Below are positions 35,085 through 45,852 of a stretch of 64,000 nucleotides of DNA, piece by piece. Made by a program: the position numbers and the translations under genes. Position 1 is the stretch's first letter. Each line of letters starts with the position of its first letter. Below the pieces are notes generated by a model. The model searched no databases and was not told the DNA's origin. It was given only the letters and a program-made list of their open reading frames with translations. The DNA comes from Scilla litardierei (lineage: Eukaryota > Streptophyta > Magnoliopsida > Asparagales > Asparagaceae). The stretch spans positions 164,453,579 to 164,517,578 of the forward strand of contig CM061141.1 in the NCBI GenBank assembly GCA_030789695.1. The letters run 5' to 3'.

Positions 35085-35350
35085 CTAATTCTCTTTGTGG
35101 GAATTAGTCTTTCTCTCTTTGTGGGAGTTTATCTCTTTGTGGTATAAGAGTATTCTCTTAGTGGGAATAACTCTCTTTGTGGAAGTAACTCTCTTAGTGG
35201 GAGTTTGGTGTCCTAGTGTAGGGCTAACCCTAATTCTCTGAGTGGGAGTTAGTAATTCTCTAGGTGGGAGTTTGACCCCCCTGTGTAGGGTTGGTTGGGT
35301 CCTTGTGTAGGAAAAAATCCTATTGGTGAGGTTTCTCTTTGTGGGATTTG
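35085..35350. repeat. Degenerate minisatellite TTCTCTTTGTGGGAGTTA in the LTR
   Basis: About twelve imperfect units of 18-24 bases (TCTCTTTGTGGGA, TCTCTTAGTGGGA, TCTCTGAGTGGGA). The matching region of the 3' LTR is 40020-40290. Confidence 0.75.
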
Positions 35351-35593
35351 TATTCACTTCTCTTTATTGGAATATAGTGAATATTGGTATGGCTGGACGT
35401 ACCCAAGTTTTGGGGAACCAGTGTAAAATCTTGTGTTTGCGTTTGGATTGATTGTGTCAATTATTTCCTTTTGTATTTATTATTCCGCATTTGCAAGTTT
35501 AATTTTAATTGGACAATTTTATTGCCATTACACTATTCACCCCCCTCTAGTGTGTTGTTGTTAGTATTGCAAGGATAAGGCGATCCTTACAAT

Positions 35594-35605
35594 TGGTATC
35601 AGAGC
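35594..35605 (+). other. Primer binding site, initiator-Met tRNA (element C)
   Basis: TGGTATCAGAGC, three bases after CCTTAC. Confidence 0.92.
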
Positions 35606-35627
35606 GAGGTTATAGCATACTGCAACG

Positions 35628-37658
35628 ATGGCATTCAATGCCTCATCCGCATCTCATGAAGAAGGTAATTCAACCGTTCGACCCCCGCTCTTCAACGGAA
35701 CGAACTACCCAAGTTGGAAGATCAGGATGATGATCTACATGTAGGGTCAAGATCTACGGGACATCACTGAGGTGCCATTTGAGAAGCCCACTATACCTGC
35801 AGCTTCAAGGATAAAGGCGGAGAAGGACTCGATCAAGTTCAATGCGAGGGCTATGAATGCATTCCATTGCACCCTCTCAGCAAATGAGTTCAACTGCATC
35901 TCCATGTGTAACACGGCCAACGAAATTTGGCATACTTTGGAGATATGTCATGAAGGGACTACAAAGGTAAAGAAATCTAAACAAACCGTGTTTAGATCTA
36001 AATATGAAATGTTTAAGATGCAGGAAGGAGAAAGCATTTTAGAGATGTTCACAAGGTTCACTGATATCGTGAACGCTTTGGAGGGACTCGAGAAGATGAT
36101 TTTCCAAGAGGATCGTGTAGAGAAGATCCTTGACTCTCTCACACCTCATTGGGAGTCAAAGGCCAACGGAATTTTGGAGTCATATGACACGTCCAAATAC
36201 ACCGTTGAGGAGTGCATTGGAAATCTCATGGCTTATGAAGTGAAGCTTCAACACAAGAAGGAGATTCAACCATCAAAGCCCGAGAAGCCGGAGAGGCACA
36301 AGGGGTTGCATTCCATGCCAAGGAAGAGCCAATCAAATGGAGGAAGAAATTCCATTGAGAAGCTCATAGTGAAGAAGATGAGCTAGAAGAGGCGAGTGGA
36401 GAAGAAATTGAGGATCTTGTCGAGCAATTCAAGGCATTCCTCAAGTGCAAGCAAGGTAAGTCTTTGTCAAAGTTTGCCTCCAATTCGAATAAGGTTCCTA
36501 CTTGTTACACTTGCAGTGGAAAAGGTCACTTGTCCACCGAATGCCCTTCCAAACCCAACAAAGAAACTTACAAGGGTAAAGGGAAGAAGCATTGGAAGGG
36601 AAGTCCAAGTCCAAAAATCACAAGAAGGGACTTGTGGGGACTTTTGATGATTCGAGTGAGGATACATCAAGTAACGAAGAAGAGGATGCAAAGAACGATG
36701 CTCATGCGTGCTTTGTAGCAATTAATGTTCCTACACCAATCCCCTCTGGCTCAAATGAAGATGAGTTGGAAGCATGGCTCAACTCTTATGAGGAATCGTG
36801 CCTCATGGCATCGGGGAGAAGTCTTCATCAAGCTCTAGCGAGGAAGAAGTCGATGATGAGATTGAGGAGAAGATCTCATATGAGGAGCTTGAATATCGTT
36901 TCAGTATGGTTTTCGAAAATGCTAGTAAGTGCATCAACTCTTACAATAAATTAAAAGCAAAATATAAGATTGCTAAGAGTAGATTACATGAACTAGAAAT
37001 TACTAGTGTATATAATCATGATGCTTTGCATGTTTGTGACACTAGTGAGAGAGACACACTCCTCTCTCAAGTTAAGGATTTGAGCTTGACTAATGATAAT
37101 CTTGTTGCTCAAAACATTAGCTTAGAAACTCGCATTCAACAACTTACGTTGAAATATGAAGAGGAATCCCGTAAGCTCAAAAGCTTTGTATATTCTAGGG
37201 ATTCACTCCACGATTTGCTTGAAAAACAACATCCGGCAAATCATAGAGGAGATTTGGAGTATATTCAAAATGTGGTACCCAAACCCACCTCTAATTCCTC
37301 CTATGGTGCAAATACAAGAAATATTGCTAAAGCACCTAAGAAGAATCACAATGCTTTCTTGTACAACAATAACATCAACAAGAAGCATGTAGATCACAAG
37401 GTGATGAGGAAGAATGAAGACTCTTCTTTTTTTGCTAAGAAGCAAAATCATCATTCTTTGCATGCCAAGAAATTCGTTTCTACACCTAAGCATGCCACAT
37501 CCATCCCTCTTGCAAAGGCAAAACCATTGCCTAGGAAATCCTTGAGTTTATGGATTCCCACTAAGGTTAGTGTGCAAGAGAGGGATAGTTACATCAACTC
37601 TCCAGTTAGGAATGTGATCACCTCATGTGATTACATTAGAAAATCAAACTCCTCTTGA
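35628..37658 (+). pseudogene. gag of element C (Sirevirus type)
   Basis: ATG 35628 (MAFNASSASHEEG), then RPPLFNGTNYPSWKIRM. TAG at codon 39 (35742-35744). The same frame continues through the gag core (NAFHCTLSANEFNCIS, EICHEGTTKVKKSK, LTPHWESKANGI) to a stop at 36384-36386. The zinc knuckle CYTCSGKGHLSTEC sits at about 36504-36545 in another frame. The C-terminal coiled coil (36798-37658) is back in the starting frame: FSMVFENASKCINSYNKLKA, heptads to LTLKYEEESRKLK, then the Sirevirus block HPANHRGDLEY and CDYIRKSNSS. So there is one nonsense codon plus two frame changes that cancel. Gag normally leads into pol; here nothing follows. Confidence 0.85.
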
Positions 37659-38684
37659 GTTTGGTTCCCTAATGTTTAGGTTCCTCACACATATGCATAT
37701 TGCATGTGTATTGTGCTTAAATGTTTATTTTAGCATACCCATTGTTTGTGTGTGTTTCATGATTTTGAAAATATTTTCAAACTTATTTTTTTCATGAAAA
37801 TTGGGACCTTGGGGAACACATTTGCATACATGCATTTGTTGATCCATATGTATGTTAATGGGGGAGTTATAATATCTAATATGTTTAAAATATCTTTAAA
37901 ACATATTTTAACTCTCATTTTGGGTTTTTTGTTATAAAGATCATTATTTACAATTGGTTATTATGATCTTGATCTTAACCCATTGATATTACCAACATGT
38001 TTCATGTTATATCCTTTTTTGGCAATATCATTGTGTATCATTGAAGCTTGATTTTTTCCATATCTATCGCTTTGATACACTTTAGGCCCATGGCTCCAAT
38101 ATTTGTATATCAATTGGTAAAGGGGATTATTTTCCAAGATTCTTTGTCTACAATTGGTATTAGCTTAATTGTTAGATATTGTTTATCTTCTACTTTACAA
38201 TTGGTATTAGATCCTAGAAGTCAATATTTGACTATTTCTATGATCTAGGGGGAGCATGGGATAGTGATTGATACCCACTAAATTTTTTAATTTGATATCA
38301 TACATCTCCTTATATTTTGCATATTGTCACATCTTTGGTTAAGATGACAAAGGGGGATATTTTTGATGTCCACCTTTTTGACGATGTCCAGGGGGAGAGA
38401 TATATGCATTATGTAAATATGATTCTTGTATTTCATACATATGCATTTGGGGAGAGATATATCTATGGGAAGAGATATATGTGATTGTATAAACGATTCA
38501 TGTTTGCATGATATTTGCAATTGGTTTATGTAATCCATGCCTATTATATGTCACCATGACTTCATTTGGTATAATGAGTATTTACTATTGTGTATTTAAT
38601 TGTATAATTGGTGCTTATAAGTAGGTGGAGCTCATTAGCATTGTGCTTTATTTCTTTGTGTTTTACATAATGTGTGCCATCATC
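37659..38684 (+). other. Non-coding stretch where pol should be (element C)
   Basis: About 1 kb, T-rich, with repeated CATATGCATTTG and TTGGGGAGAGATATAT words and no copia motif in any frame. Short ORFs here look random. It ends at the polypurine tract. Confidence 0.7.
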
Positions 38685-38698
38685 AAAAGGGGGGAGAT
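38685..38698 (+). other. Polypurine tract of element C
   Basis: AAAAGGGGGGAGAT directly before the 3' LTR start. Confidence 0.85.
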
Positions 38699-40520
38699 TA
38701 TTGAGTATTGGTGTTTCATACCAATCTTATTTTGATGATGATCACAACATTATGTTGTTGCTAATGTTTCTCTTGTTTTAGTCTCATAGTTTCATTTCAA
38801 GAATATATTTCTTGGAGACTAAACACTTGGTGCAAGAATGGACATCAAGCCAAAGCTTGGACTCAAGGGGTGTCAAAGCTTGGAGATGATGGAGAGCATC
38901 AAGGCATCAAGATTGAAGACATAGACTCTAAGGAAAGCAATGTAATCCATGTAATATTTCCTTTATTGCTTTCTCTCTCATTTGAGTCTAGGTTAATGTA
39001 ATGCCTTGATAGATGGTCAACTCATTCATGCATATGCATTTAGCCATCTTAGTGAGCCTCAGGATTATCATAGAATCCAACCTAATAGGTTCATCTTGAC
39101 CAAAGACTCATTTGGAGTCTCTGGCTTTCCATCAGTCGCCTGCTGAAGAATTTACAGTCGACTAAGTGATTTCCAGTCGCCTGTCGATCCTTCTACAGTC
39201 GACTGATATGCACTGCTCAAGTCAACATTTCTATTGACTCTACTTGAGCTTTTCGCAACAGTCAACTGATGCTCAGTTTACAATCGCCTATATATTTACA
39301 GTCGCCTGTGAATTGGTCAACAGTCGTCTGAGTAGCGTAAGTGCATATACTGCTTCTCTCTGTTTTTCTCCATCTCCTGTAGCAGTCGACTAATGAAGGG
39401 TTTACAGTCGCCTGGCTATTTTACAGTCGACTGTCTACTTGTCATCAGTCGCATGTATGCTTATCTAGAGAAAGAGGGCAGCTCTCTGTTTATTCCATCC
39501 CCTGCAGCAGTCGCCTGCTAAAGGGGTTTTACAGGCGCATGTCTTGTTCACAGTCGACTGTATCGACTTCATCAGTCGACTGTCCTGGCTCAGATTATAG
39601 CTGTCGGATATTTTCTAGTGGTTGAACAGTCGACTGTCTTTTGTTCATCAGTCGCCTGTCCTTGACGTTTCTGCCCAGAAACTAGCCGTTGCAGTCTTGT
39701 GCTTTTTGCTGTTTTCTTGGGTTTTGAGGGTTGATATAGGGTTCCTATATATATGGGTGTGCTGAGTTCATATGAACTTCTTGATGCTATTGAAAATCAT
39801 AAGAGATCAATAAGCCACTCTCAAACTCTCTCATTTCCCTCTTTGAGCTCTCATTTCTCTTCATGCATTGAAGTCCAGCTCAAGGGAAATCATCCAAGTG
39901 CTTTCAAGCCAATCTCAACACTTGGAGATCCTCTTCCATTCCTTGCATTCATCTATGAGTAAGTATCTCAAGGCATAGGTAAGAGTATTTATTTTACTTG
40001 GTGATTCTTGTAACACTGATTCTCTTTGTGGGAATTAGTCTTTCTCTCTTTGTGGGAGTTTATCTCTTTGTGGGATATGGATATTCTCTTAGTGGGAATA
40101 ACTCTCTTTGTGGGAGTAACTCTCTTAGTGGGAGTTTGGTGTCCTAGTGTAGGGCTAACCCTAATTCTCTGAGTGGGAGTTAGTAATTCTCTAGGTGGGA
40201 GTTTGACCCTTGTGCAGGGTTGGTTGTGTCCTTATGTAGGGCAAAATCCTCTTGGTGAGGTATCTCTTTGTAGGATTTGTATTCACTTCTCTTTGTGAGA
40301 ATATAGTGAATATTGGTGTGGCTGGACGTAACCAAGTTTTGGGGAACCAGTGTAAAATCTTATGTTTGCATTTGGATTGATTGTGTCAATTATTTCCTCT
40401 TGCATTTATTATTCCGCATTTGCAAGTTTAATTTTAATTGGACAATTTTATTGCTATTACATTATTCACCCCCCCTCTAGTGTGTTGTTGTTAGTATTGC
40501 AAGGGAAAGGCGATCCTTAC
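38699..40520 (+). repeat. 3' LTR of element C
   Basis: Colinear with 33763-35590 (1822 against 1828 bp), with a few percent scattered differences. Its first bases read TATTGAG where the 5' copy has TGTTGAG. Palindrome array at 39130-39665. Confidence 0.88.
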
Positions 40521-40526
40521 GCAACT
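40521..40526. other. Target site duplication GCAACT, right copy
   Basis: Matches 33757-33762; coding sequence of the host RT resumes at once (CTCGATGTAAAGAGC). Confidence 0.85.
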
Positions 40527-40850
40527 CGATGTAAAGAGCGCCTTTCTACATGGAGATCTTGATGAGGAAATCTCTATGCAGCAGCCTGAAGGGTTCAGAG
40601 TTGAATGGAAACAGACTTTGGTGTGCAGGTTGAAGAAATCGTTGTATGGGTTGAAGCAGTCACCCAGGCAGTGGTACAAACGATTCGATAGCTTCATGAT
40701 GGGAGTCGGCTTCGAGAGGAGCATCAAGGATCAATGTGTGTATGTTCGCACACTTGAGAATGGCTTGAAGATTTATTTGTTGCTCTATGTGGATGACATG
40801 CTAATTGCTTCTAATAGCATGTCGGAGGTGAAGAAGCTAAGGAGAAGATA
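40527..40850 (+). pseudogene. RT fragment with active site, split copia
   Basis: Resumes the interrupted polyprotein: DVKSAFLHGDLDEE, MQQPEGFRVEWKQTLVCRL, KKSLYGLKQSPRQWYKRFDSF, then the polymerase active site LLLYVDDMLIAS. It ends in a TAG at about 40849, shortly after EVKKL, through a local indel; the next segment continues in another frame from 40866. Confidence 0.88.
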
Positions 40851-40865
40851 GGGAAAGAATTTGAC

Positions 40866-41505
40866 ATGAAGGATTTGGGGCCCGCAAAGAAGATTCTCGT
40901 AATGGAGATTGTTCGAGATCATAAGAAGCATGAGCTTAGATTATCACAGAAGGGGTATATTCAGAAGATACTAGACCGGTTTGTGATGGATAGTGCGAAG
41001 CCCGTGACAACACCTTTGGGAGCTCATTTTCAGCTGTCGGCGAGTCAGTCGCCAAGCCCCGTGAGGAGTAGACTTACATGTCTCAGGTGCCATATGCAAG
41101 TGCAGTGGGAAGTTTGATGTATGCGATGGTTTGCATGCGTCCAGATATTGCACAGGTCGTCGGAGTGGTTAGCAGATACATGGCTAGTCTTGGCAAGGAG
41201 CATTGGCAGGCCGTCAAGTGGATTCTGAGATATCTATGAGGCACAGCGAGTGTCGGGATCCTCTATGGGAGAGGAGACGGAAAGGTGTTGACAGGTTACT
41301 GCGATAGCGACTATGCAGGTGATAAAGACATGCGACGATCTACCACGGGGTATGTGTTCAGTTTGGGCACTGTCGCGGTATAGTGGAGGTCGATCTTACA
41401 GTCTGTGGTTGCGATATCAACCACAGAGGCTGAGTTGATTGCAGCGGTGTAAGCTGTGAAGGAGGCCAAGTATTTGAGGAGTCTTCTTAGAGATTTGGGG
41501 GTGCC
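40866..41505 (+). pseudogene. RT C-terminus and RNase H first half, split copia
   Basis: MKDLGPAKKILVMEIVRD and LSQKGYIQKILDRF (RT thumb/connection), a frameshift near 41050, then MVCMRPDIAQVVGVVSRYM, HWQAVKWILRYL followed by TGA, the RNase H motifs [22 protein letters not shown] and STTEAELIAA, with further TAG and TAA stops, to LRDLGVP at 41505. The gene resumes at 43330 after the LTR-like insertion. Confidence 0.83.
41501..41505. other. Target site duplication GTGCC, left copy
   Basis: GTGCC encodes the end of GVP; it is repeated at 43330-43334, where the RNase H reading resumes. Confidence 0.85.
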
Positions 41506-43329
41506 TGCATCGTCTCAAAAGATGTGAGCACTACTCCCAAGCGCAGGAGATCGGACAAGTAATATCCTGGTGAGTCCAGGTATCGAATCCACGGGACAAC
41601 TGACCTGCAACATTACGAACTTCAGTTTGTAAAGAGTAATAATATGGTAATAAACAACCACCTATCAAGTATAACGATATGGTATCAAGGGTTTAAAAGA
41701 ATACAAGAAAATCCTACGATAAATACGGGGAATGCAATATTGGGGTATCAATATGAAGAGAATGTGTTGGTTGTGATTTCGTTAGGATCAATGCAATCAA
41801 TGATTATAAATATATTTTCTATAACTCAACGTTTCGTCCGGTCAGGGTACGAGAACGTCGGAAAATATAACAATTCATGACCAACGAAAATTGCCTTAAT
41901 TACGCATACAATACTAGTTTCATGAGGAAAATAAGCTAATGTGTCCGCAAGGATCACCATGAGTACGTCCGCAAAGATCGTATTCGATCAAAGTACACCA
42001 ACAACGATTATACTTGAACAATACATGTAGAAACTAGCAAAATACGCGATATAACGTGCAAATTAGGGCAAAAAGTTATTAAAATCAGAGATTTCAGAGA
42101 TCTAACAACATCACAACCAGCACATGAGGGTATTAGCCACGCATGGAGGGTAGAGAATCAATATTCATAGCCAAATACATCATCAATACATCAAAATACG
42201 AGCTAAATACGCCAAATACAAGGTAAAGTTTAGAATGTTATCACCAATTCTCTCCAATTGAACCCCAAACTCCTTCAGATAGTATATCTAGCCTCTGTCC
42301 ACAGGGCCCCCAAATTTGGTGGCGAAATACGGCTCCTAGAGCCCCCAATACGCCAGAATACGCCACAAAACCCTAAAAATACGTTATATACAAGTCATTG
42401 CGGGTTTTAGGGTCTTATTGGGTTCGAAACCCGCTATCCGATACCTACCTCAGCTCCTGGCCGTTCGATCTGGGTGCGATTCAACATGGGCTTGCCACGT
42501 GGCTCCTTTCGAAACGGATCCGTGCCCGCTCGCAATAACGAATCCAAGCACAGCTCGGATTAATTCAGCGCCGTTGGATCTGAGATCCAACGGTCTCGAT
42601 CGCTCCACGTCGACCGAACAATTTCTCCGCACCGCTCCGTAATCGATTGCAAGCAGGACTCATTTCGTCCGTCCGATCGAGCGGCGGATCCTCAGATTCT
42701 CGCCACGTGGACCGTAGAGCGCGCGCTCTCCGCTGCGTTTTTGTTGCGTTCCTGGCTGTTGGATTTCGATCCAACGACGATGATAATGCCGCGTCACCTA
42801 GTAGCTGGGAGCCACTCGATTTAAGCGGGATTGTGCCGATGTCCGCCACGTGTCCGTGGACTCTCCTCCGCTCGTATATTCTGCGCTTCGTTCGTGGCCG
42901 TAGGATCTCAATCCGACGGTCCACTTAATGCCGCATCACCCCTCCTTTTGTAGCCGCTGGATGGAGTGTGGGCAGTCCAGATTGAGCCATGTGGCCGCCA
43001 AGATTCGTGCGGTCCGTATTTCCAAGCGTATTTCGAGCGTATTTCCCCAATTAAATGGTATTCTGCATTCAATAAATCACAGTAATTAGCACAGATCTCA
43101 GAAAAATACAAATAAATAGTCGTTGAAATCGTGAGATCGAGACCTTGCCATGAAAAATATAAAAAGTGCACAAATACTCAGTTAATTTCTGTTTTGTGCT
43201 CAAATAAGGTGATTTCTCTAATAAATGATGGTATACAAAATACGAACGTATTAGAGACCAATTAAGCATCATATAAACACAAAACAAGGCTAAATAGGGG
43301 GTTAAATATGCAATATTCAACCTGAATCA
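41506..43329. mobile_element. LTR-like insertion, 1.8 kb, probable solo LTR
   Basis: TGCATCGTCTC to CCTGAATCA, flanked by GTGCC on both sides, so a clean TG...CA insertion with 5-bp duplication. There is no coding motif, primer site or tract inside. The minus strand opens TGATTCAGGTTGAATATTGC, so the element may read on the minus strand. Inside are ATACG-rich AT stretches and, at 42420-42960, a GC-rich part with repeated 'GATCCAACGG'-like words (TTGGATCTGAGATCCAACGG forms a hairpin). Confidence 0.75.
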
Positions 43330-43572
43330 GTGCCACAGAGTTCGTCACATGTGCATTGTGACAGCCAGAGTGCCATTCAACTGGCGAAGCACCAGGCATA
43401 CAGTTCGAGGACGAAGCACATTGAGGTGCGTGATTCCGTTCTTGAGTTGGAGAAGAAGGAGATAGAGCTTCAGAAGATCCCAACTGATTTGAACCCCGTA
43501 GACATGTTTACCATGCCAGTTCCCGTCGTCAAGCTACAGGTTTGCATGGAGCTGATTTCTTTGTTGGCTTAG
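43330..43572 (+). pseudogene. RNase H second half, split copia
   Basis: Resumes as VPQSSSHVHCDSQSAIQLAK (catalytic Asp), then SSRTKHIEVRDSVLELEKKE and IPTDLNPVDMFTMPVP, ending at a natural-looking TAG at 43570-43572. The reading is open in this piece. Joining is clear from the duplicated GTGCC and from the standard order of RNase H motifs. Confidence 0.85.
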
Positions 43573-43687
43573 GTGGCGCCAGAGGGTGATTTTTCTGAGA
43601 CAATCATGATACTAGAGATAAGGTCATGGCGCGCAGCGTGGAGTTGCTAAAGTCATTGGTGATGAGATTTGAATCAAAGTAGAGTGT

Positions 43688-44655
43688 TGTTTTTTGTGAT
43701 TTAAATCCCAATGGTGCGGGTTTCCCAAGTGACTCGGTCGAATAGGAGGCTACTCAGTCGAGCAGCAAGCTCCTCGACCAAGCAGCATGAAGACTCTGAC
43801 ATACCGAGCAGACAGAGAGTTTGGGAAAGTTTTACCTTTGGCTCGGGTGACTCCTACTCGGTCGAGCAGGAGGCTACTCGGTCGAGCAGCAAGCTGCTCG
43901 ACCGAGCAGCTGGAAGACTCTGTTTGCCCGAGCAGCCCAAGGGCATTTCATTTGAAGAGGAATACTGACACTCGGGCCGAGTAGCTAAGCTACTCGACCG
44001 AGTCTACTCGACTCCACCCAGTGACTATTTTAGGGCATGTCAGCTCGACCGAGCAGGCTGAGCTGACAGCCAACTCGGGCCGAGTCAGCACATGCCCATG
44101 CGTGAAAAGGAGCGGCCAGGATGTGTTTTCTCCTATTGTTTTGGGTTTCTACTTAAACCTAACTATTGTTTTAGATTAGCAGCAGCCTCTTTGAGTTAGA
44201 GAGAGTTTGGGATAGCCTCTTGCTACACCATTGGAGATTGGAGAGTGTTTTAGGACTTGTGTTCTTGAGAGAAAGGTTTGGTTTTTTCCTTCTCTTCTGC
44301 TTCCATGGATTTCTTCCTCTTAAGTGGATTCGTGAGGGCTTGTTCCATTTGACAAGTTATTACTCACGCGTGAGGAAGAGAGTTTTAACCCTAATTGTTT
44401 GGATCTCTCCACTAGTGGAATCGTCTCGGATCGGATTACTGGATGTAAATTGTTGTAAAACCAGGGTAGATTCCCTTGTGTCTGTGATTGATTTATTTGT
44501 TGTTGTGATTCGTTTGCTACTTTCTATTGCAAGGTCATTTGTGAATTTTGTTGGTTCATTGGGATTAGACTTTTTTGCTAGCTCTATATTCCTGATCAGT
44601 TTATTAGAATTGGTTTCCGCATTGATCCCAAGGCGTTTTGGATTTTATCCCAACA
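43688..44655 (+). repeat. 3' LTR of the split copia element
   Basis: TGTTTTTTGTGATTT to TTATCCCAACA, colinear with 26492-27487 but 28 bp shorter and with many scattered differences. CTCGGTCGAG array at 43730-44085. Confidence 0.85.
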
Positions 44656-44787
44656 GTTAAATACATAGACGCTTATTGTGCTTAAGTCAAAGAAGAAAGA
44701 AAGAAAAAGTACTTCTTCTTTGCTTTAAGCACATGCGGACCCGCTCGCGTCCTCGCTCCCAAGTACAATAGGAAGCGGGGCGTGACA
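44656..44787 (+). other. Chromovirus-type LTR, fragment 4 of 4 (3' end)
   Basis: Ends GGAAGCGGGGCGTGACA, identical in these 17 bases to the end of the LTR at 53732-56562. It therefore supplies the missing right end of the LTR pieces at 7136, 16247 and 25630. Confidence 0.5.
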
Positions 44788-45616
44788 CATGTGATTCATA
44801 CCACATTTACTGGAGTCGAGCACAATGGGAAGTGAAAAAGTGGATCCTTACTCCTCTACTGTGTGAGTCTATAGAGGATTGGTTTCCTCACAATACCCTT
44901 TAACTTATTGACTAGTATTCGAAGTCTCAATCTTGGTGATATCTACTTTAGCATATATCATATGACCACAATTAATTCGGTCTGAAAGAATATGTCTAGG
45001 AAAGAAACTGAGTTGAGACTTAGGGTATTGAGTACAAATGAAGTGCTAAGTTTGTTGATATAAAGTTTGATGATCTCATAAGCCAGCCAATCTGCGTGAT
45101 TAAGAGACATCAATATGCAATATGCCCTCAAGAGTCAATAATTATAAAGAGTGATCATAAAAACATTTAAATTGATACAACAAAATAGACCTATGGTATT
45201 ATAAGGGACAGAGAAACGTTAGAGGATTGAATTACAAAGAGAACAGTTGTGTATCTCTAACTAGTGCACAACAAAATTGCCTATGTTCGCTTATCGGTCA
45301 TACGAGACCAAGTTAACAAGTATGAGAAATTCTTCTTCGCATGTTGTTTATGTAACAATAATCACATCATAATCGAATAGAAGAGGTTGGAATTGGATAC
45401 GCCCATGACGGGATCAACCCAGCGGTTAAAATGTAAATATTATAGGATTGATGGTCTTATATGTAATTTTAATTAAACTTTGTGGATAATTAACATTAAG
45501 TGAAGTCAATGGTTCCTAATGTAAAATTATAATCCTAACTACGCTATCGTTGGAAGAGACATTATTTTCACAACGTTAAAGATTCTAACATAAAGAAAAG
45601 TACTCGCTTTCATTTC
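44788..45616. other. Unassigned non-coding stretch
   Basis: AT-rich, no ORF or TE motif recognised. It leads into a TATA box at 45617. Confidence 0.5.
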
Positions 45617-45624
45617 TATAAATA
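45617..45624 (+). promoter_or_regulatory. TATA box upstream of a short ORF
   Basis: TTCTATAAATACACA, a good plant TATA context, about 72 bases before the ATG at 45696. Confidence 0.5.
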
Positions 45625-45695
45625 CACATCGTATTCTTCATCGTAAAATCAGCGTTCTTTCAAGTTCTTTCTCCCAACAAAAGAGGAAGAAAGAC

Positions 45696-45827
45696 ATGAT
45701 AAACTTGGTTGTGAATGAGCATTTGGGTTCCCTACGTGATTCCAAATCTGACCCAGAAAGTATCATAATTCCTCCTCCCGATCCAAATTCTGCTACTCAG
45801 AAAGTAACGTGCTTCAATTTACATTAG
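45696..45827 (+). CDS. Short ORF or first exon, unknown
   Basis: ATG 45696 opens 43 codons: MINLVVNEHLGSLRDSKSDP, then ESIIIPPPDPNSATQK, and stop TAG at 45825-45827. After codon 36 the sequence CAGAAA|GTAACG could be a splice donor, which would make this the first exon of a gene cut by the LTR insertion at 45853. A TATA box and a pyrimidine-containing leader with TTCTTTCAAGTTCTTTCTCCC lie in the expected place. I do not recognise the protein. It could equally be the leader of a decayed retroelement. No continuation was found to the right of the LTR. Confidence 0.3.
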   Translation: MINLVVNEHLGSLRDSKSDPESIIIPPPDPNSATQKVTCFNLH

Positions 45828-45852
45828 TACTCATTTCAAGATCGCATACACA

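Larger units (their letters stand above)
33763..35590 (+). repeat. 5' LTR of element C
   Basis: TGTTGAGTATTGATG to CGATCCTTAC (or one base further). It holds CAGTCGACTG-type palindromes at 34205-34730, and at 35085-35350 a degenerate minisatellite of CTCTTTGTGGGAGTTA-like units. The last 60 bases carry the conserved CCCCCCTCTAGTGTGTTG. Confidence 0.88.
33763..40520 (+). mobile_element. Sirevirus-type gag-only element (element C)
   Basis: LTRs 33763-35590 and 38699-40520, initiator-Met primer site, a broken gag and a polypurine tract, with no protease, integrase or RT. Only about 1 kb of non-coding DNA separates gag from the 3' LTR. The gag C-terminus (EKQHPANHRGDLEY, SCDYIRKSNSS) and the LTR end (TTCACCCCCCTCTAGTGTGT) match Sirevirus A, so this is a pol-less relative. 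It interrupts the RT gene of an older copia element, with GCAACT duplicated. Confidence 0.88.
26492..44655 (+). mobile_element. Decayed Ty1/copia element split by three nested insertions
   Basis: LTRs 26492-27487 and 43688-44655 enclose gag (27542-28345), protease, integrase, RT and RNase H fragments in correct order. Removing the inserts 28357-31776, 33763-40520 and 41506-43329 with one target copy each leaves an element of about 6.1 kb, normal for copia. Frameshifts and nonsense codons occur throughout. The two LTRs are visibly more diverged (996 against 968 bp) than those of its neighbours, so this is one of the older layers. No target duplication is visible: AACCT on the left, GTTAA on the right. 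Confidence 0.88.
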
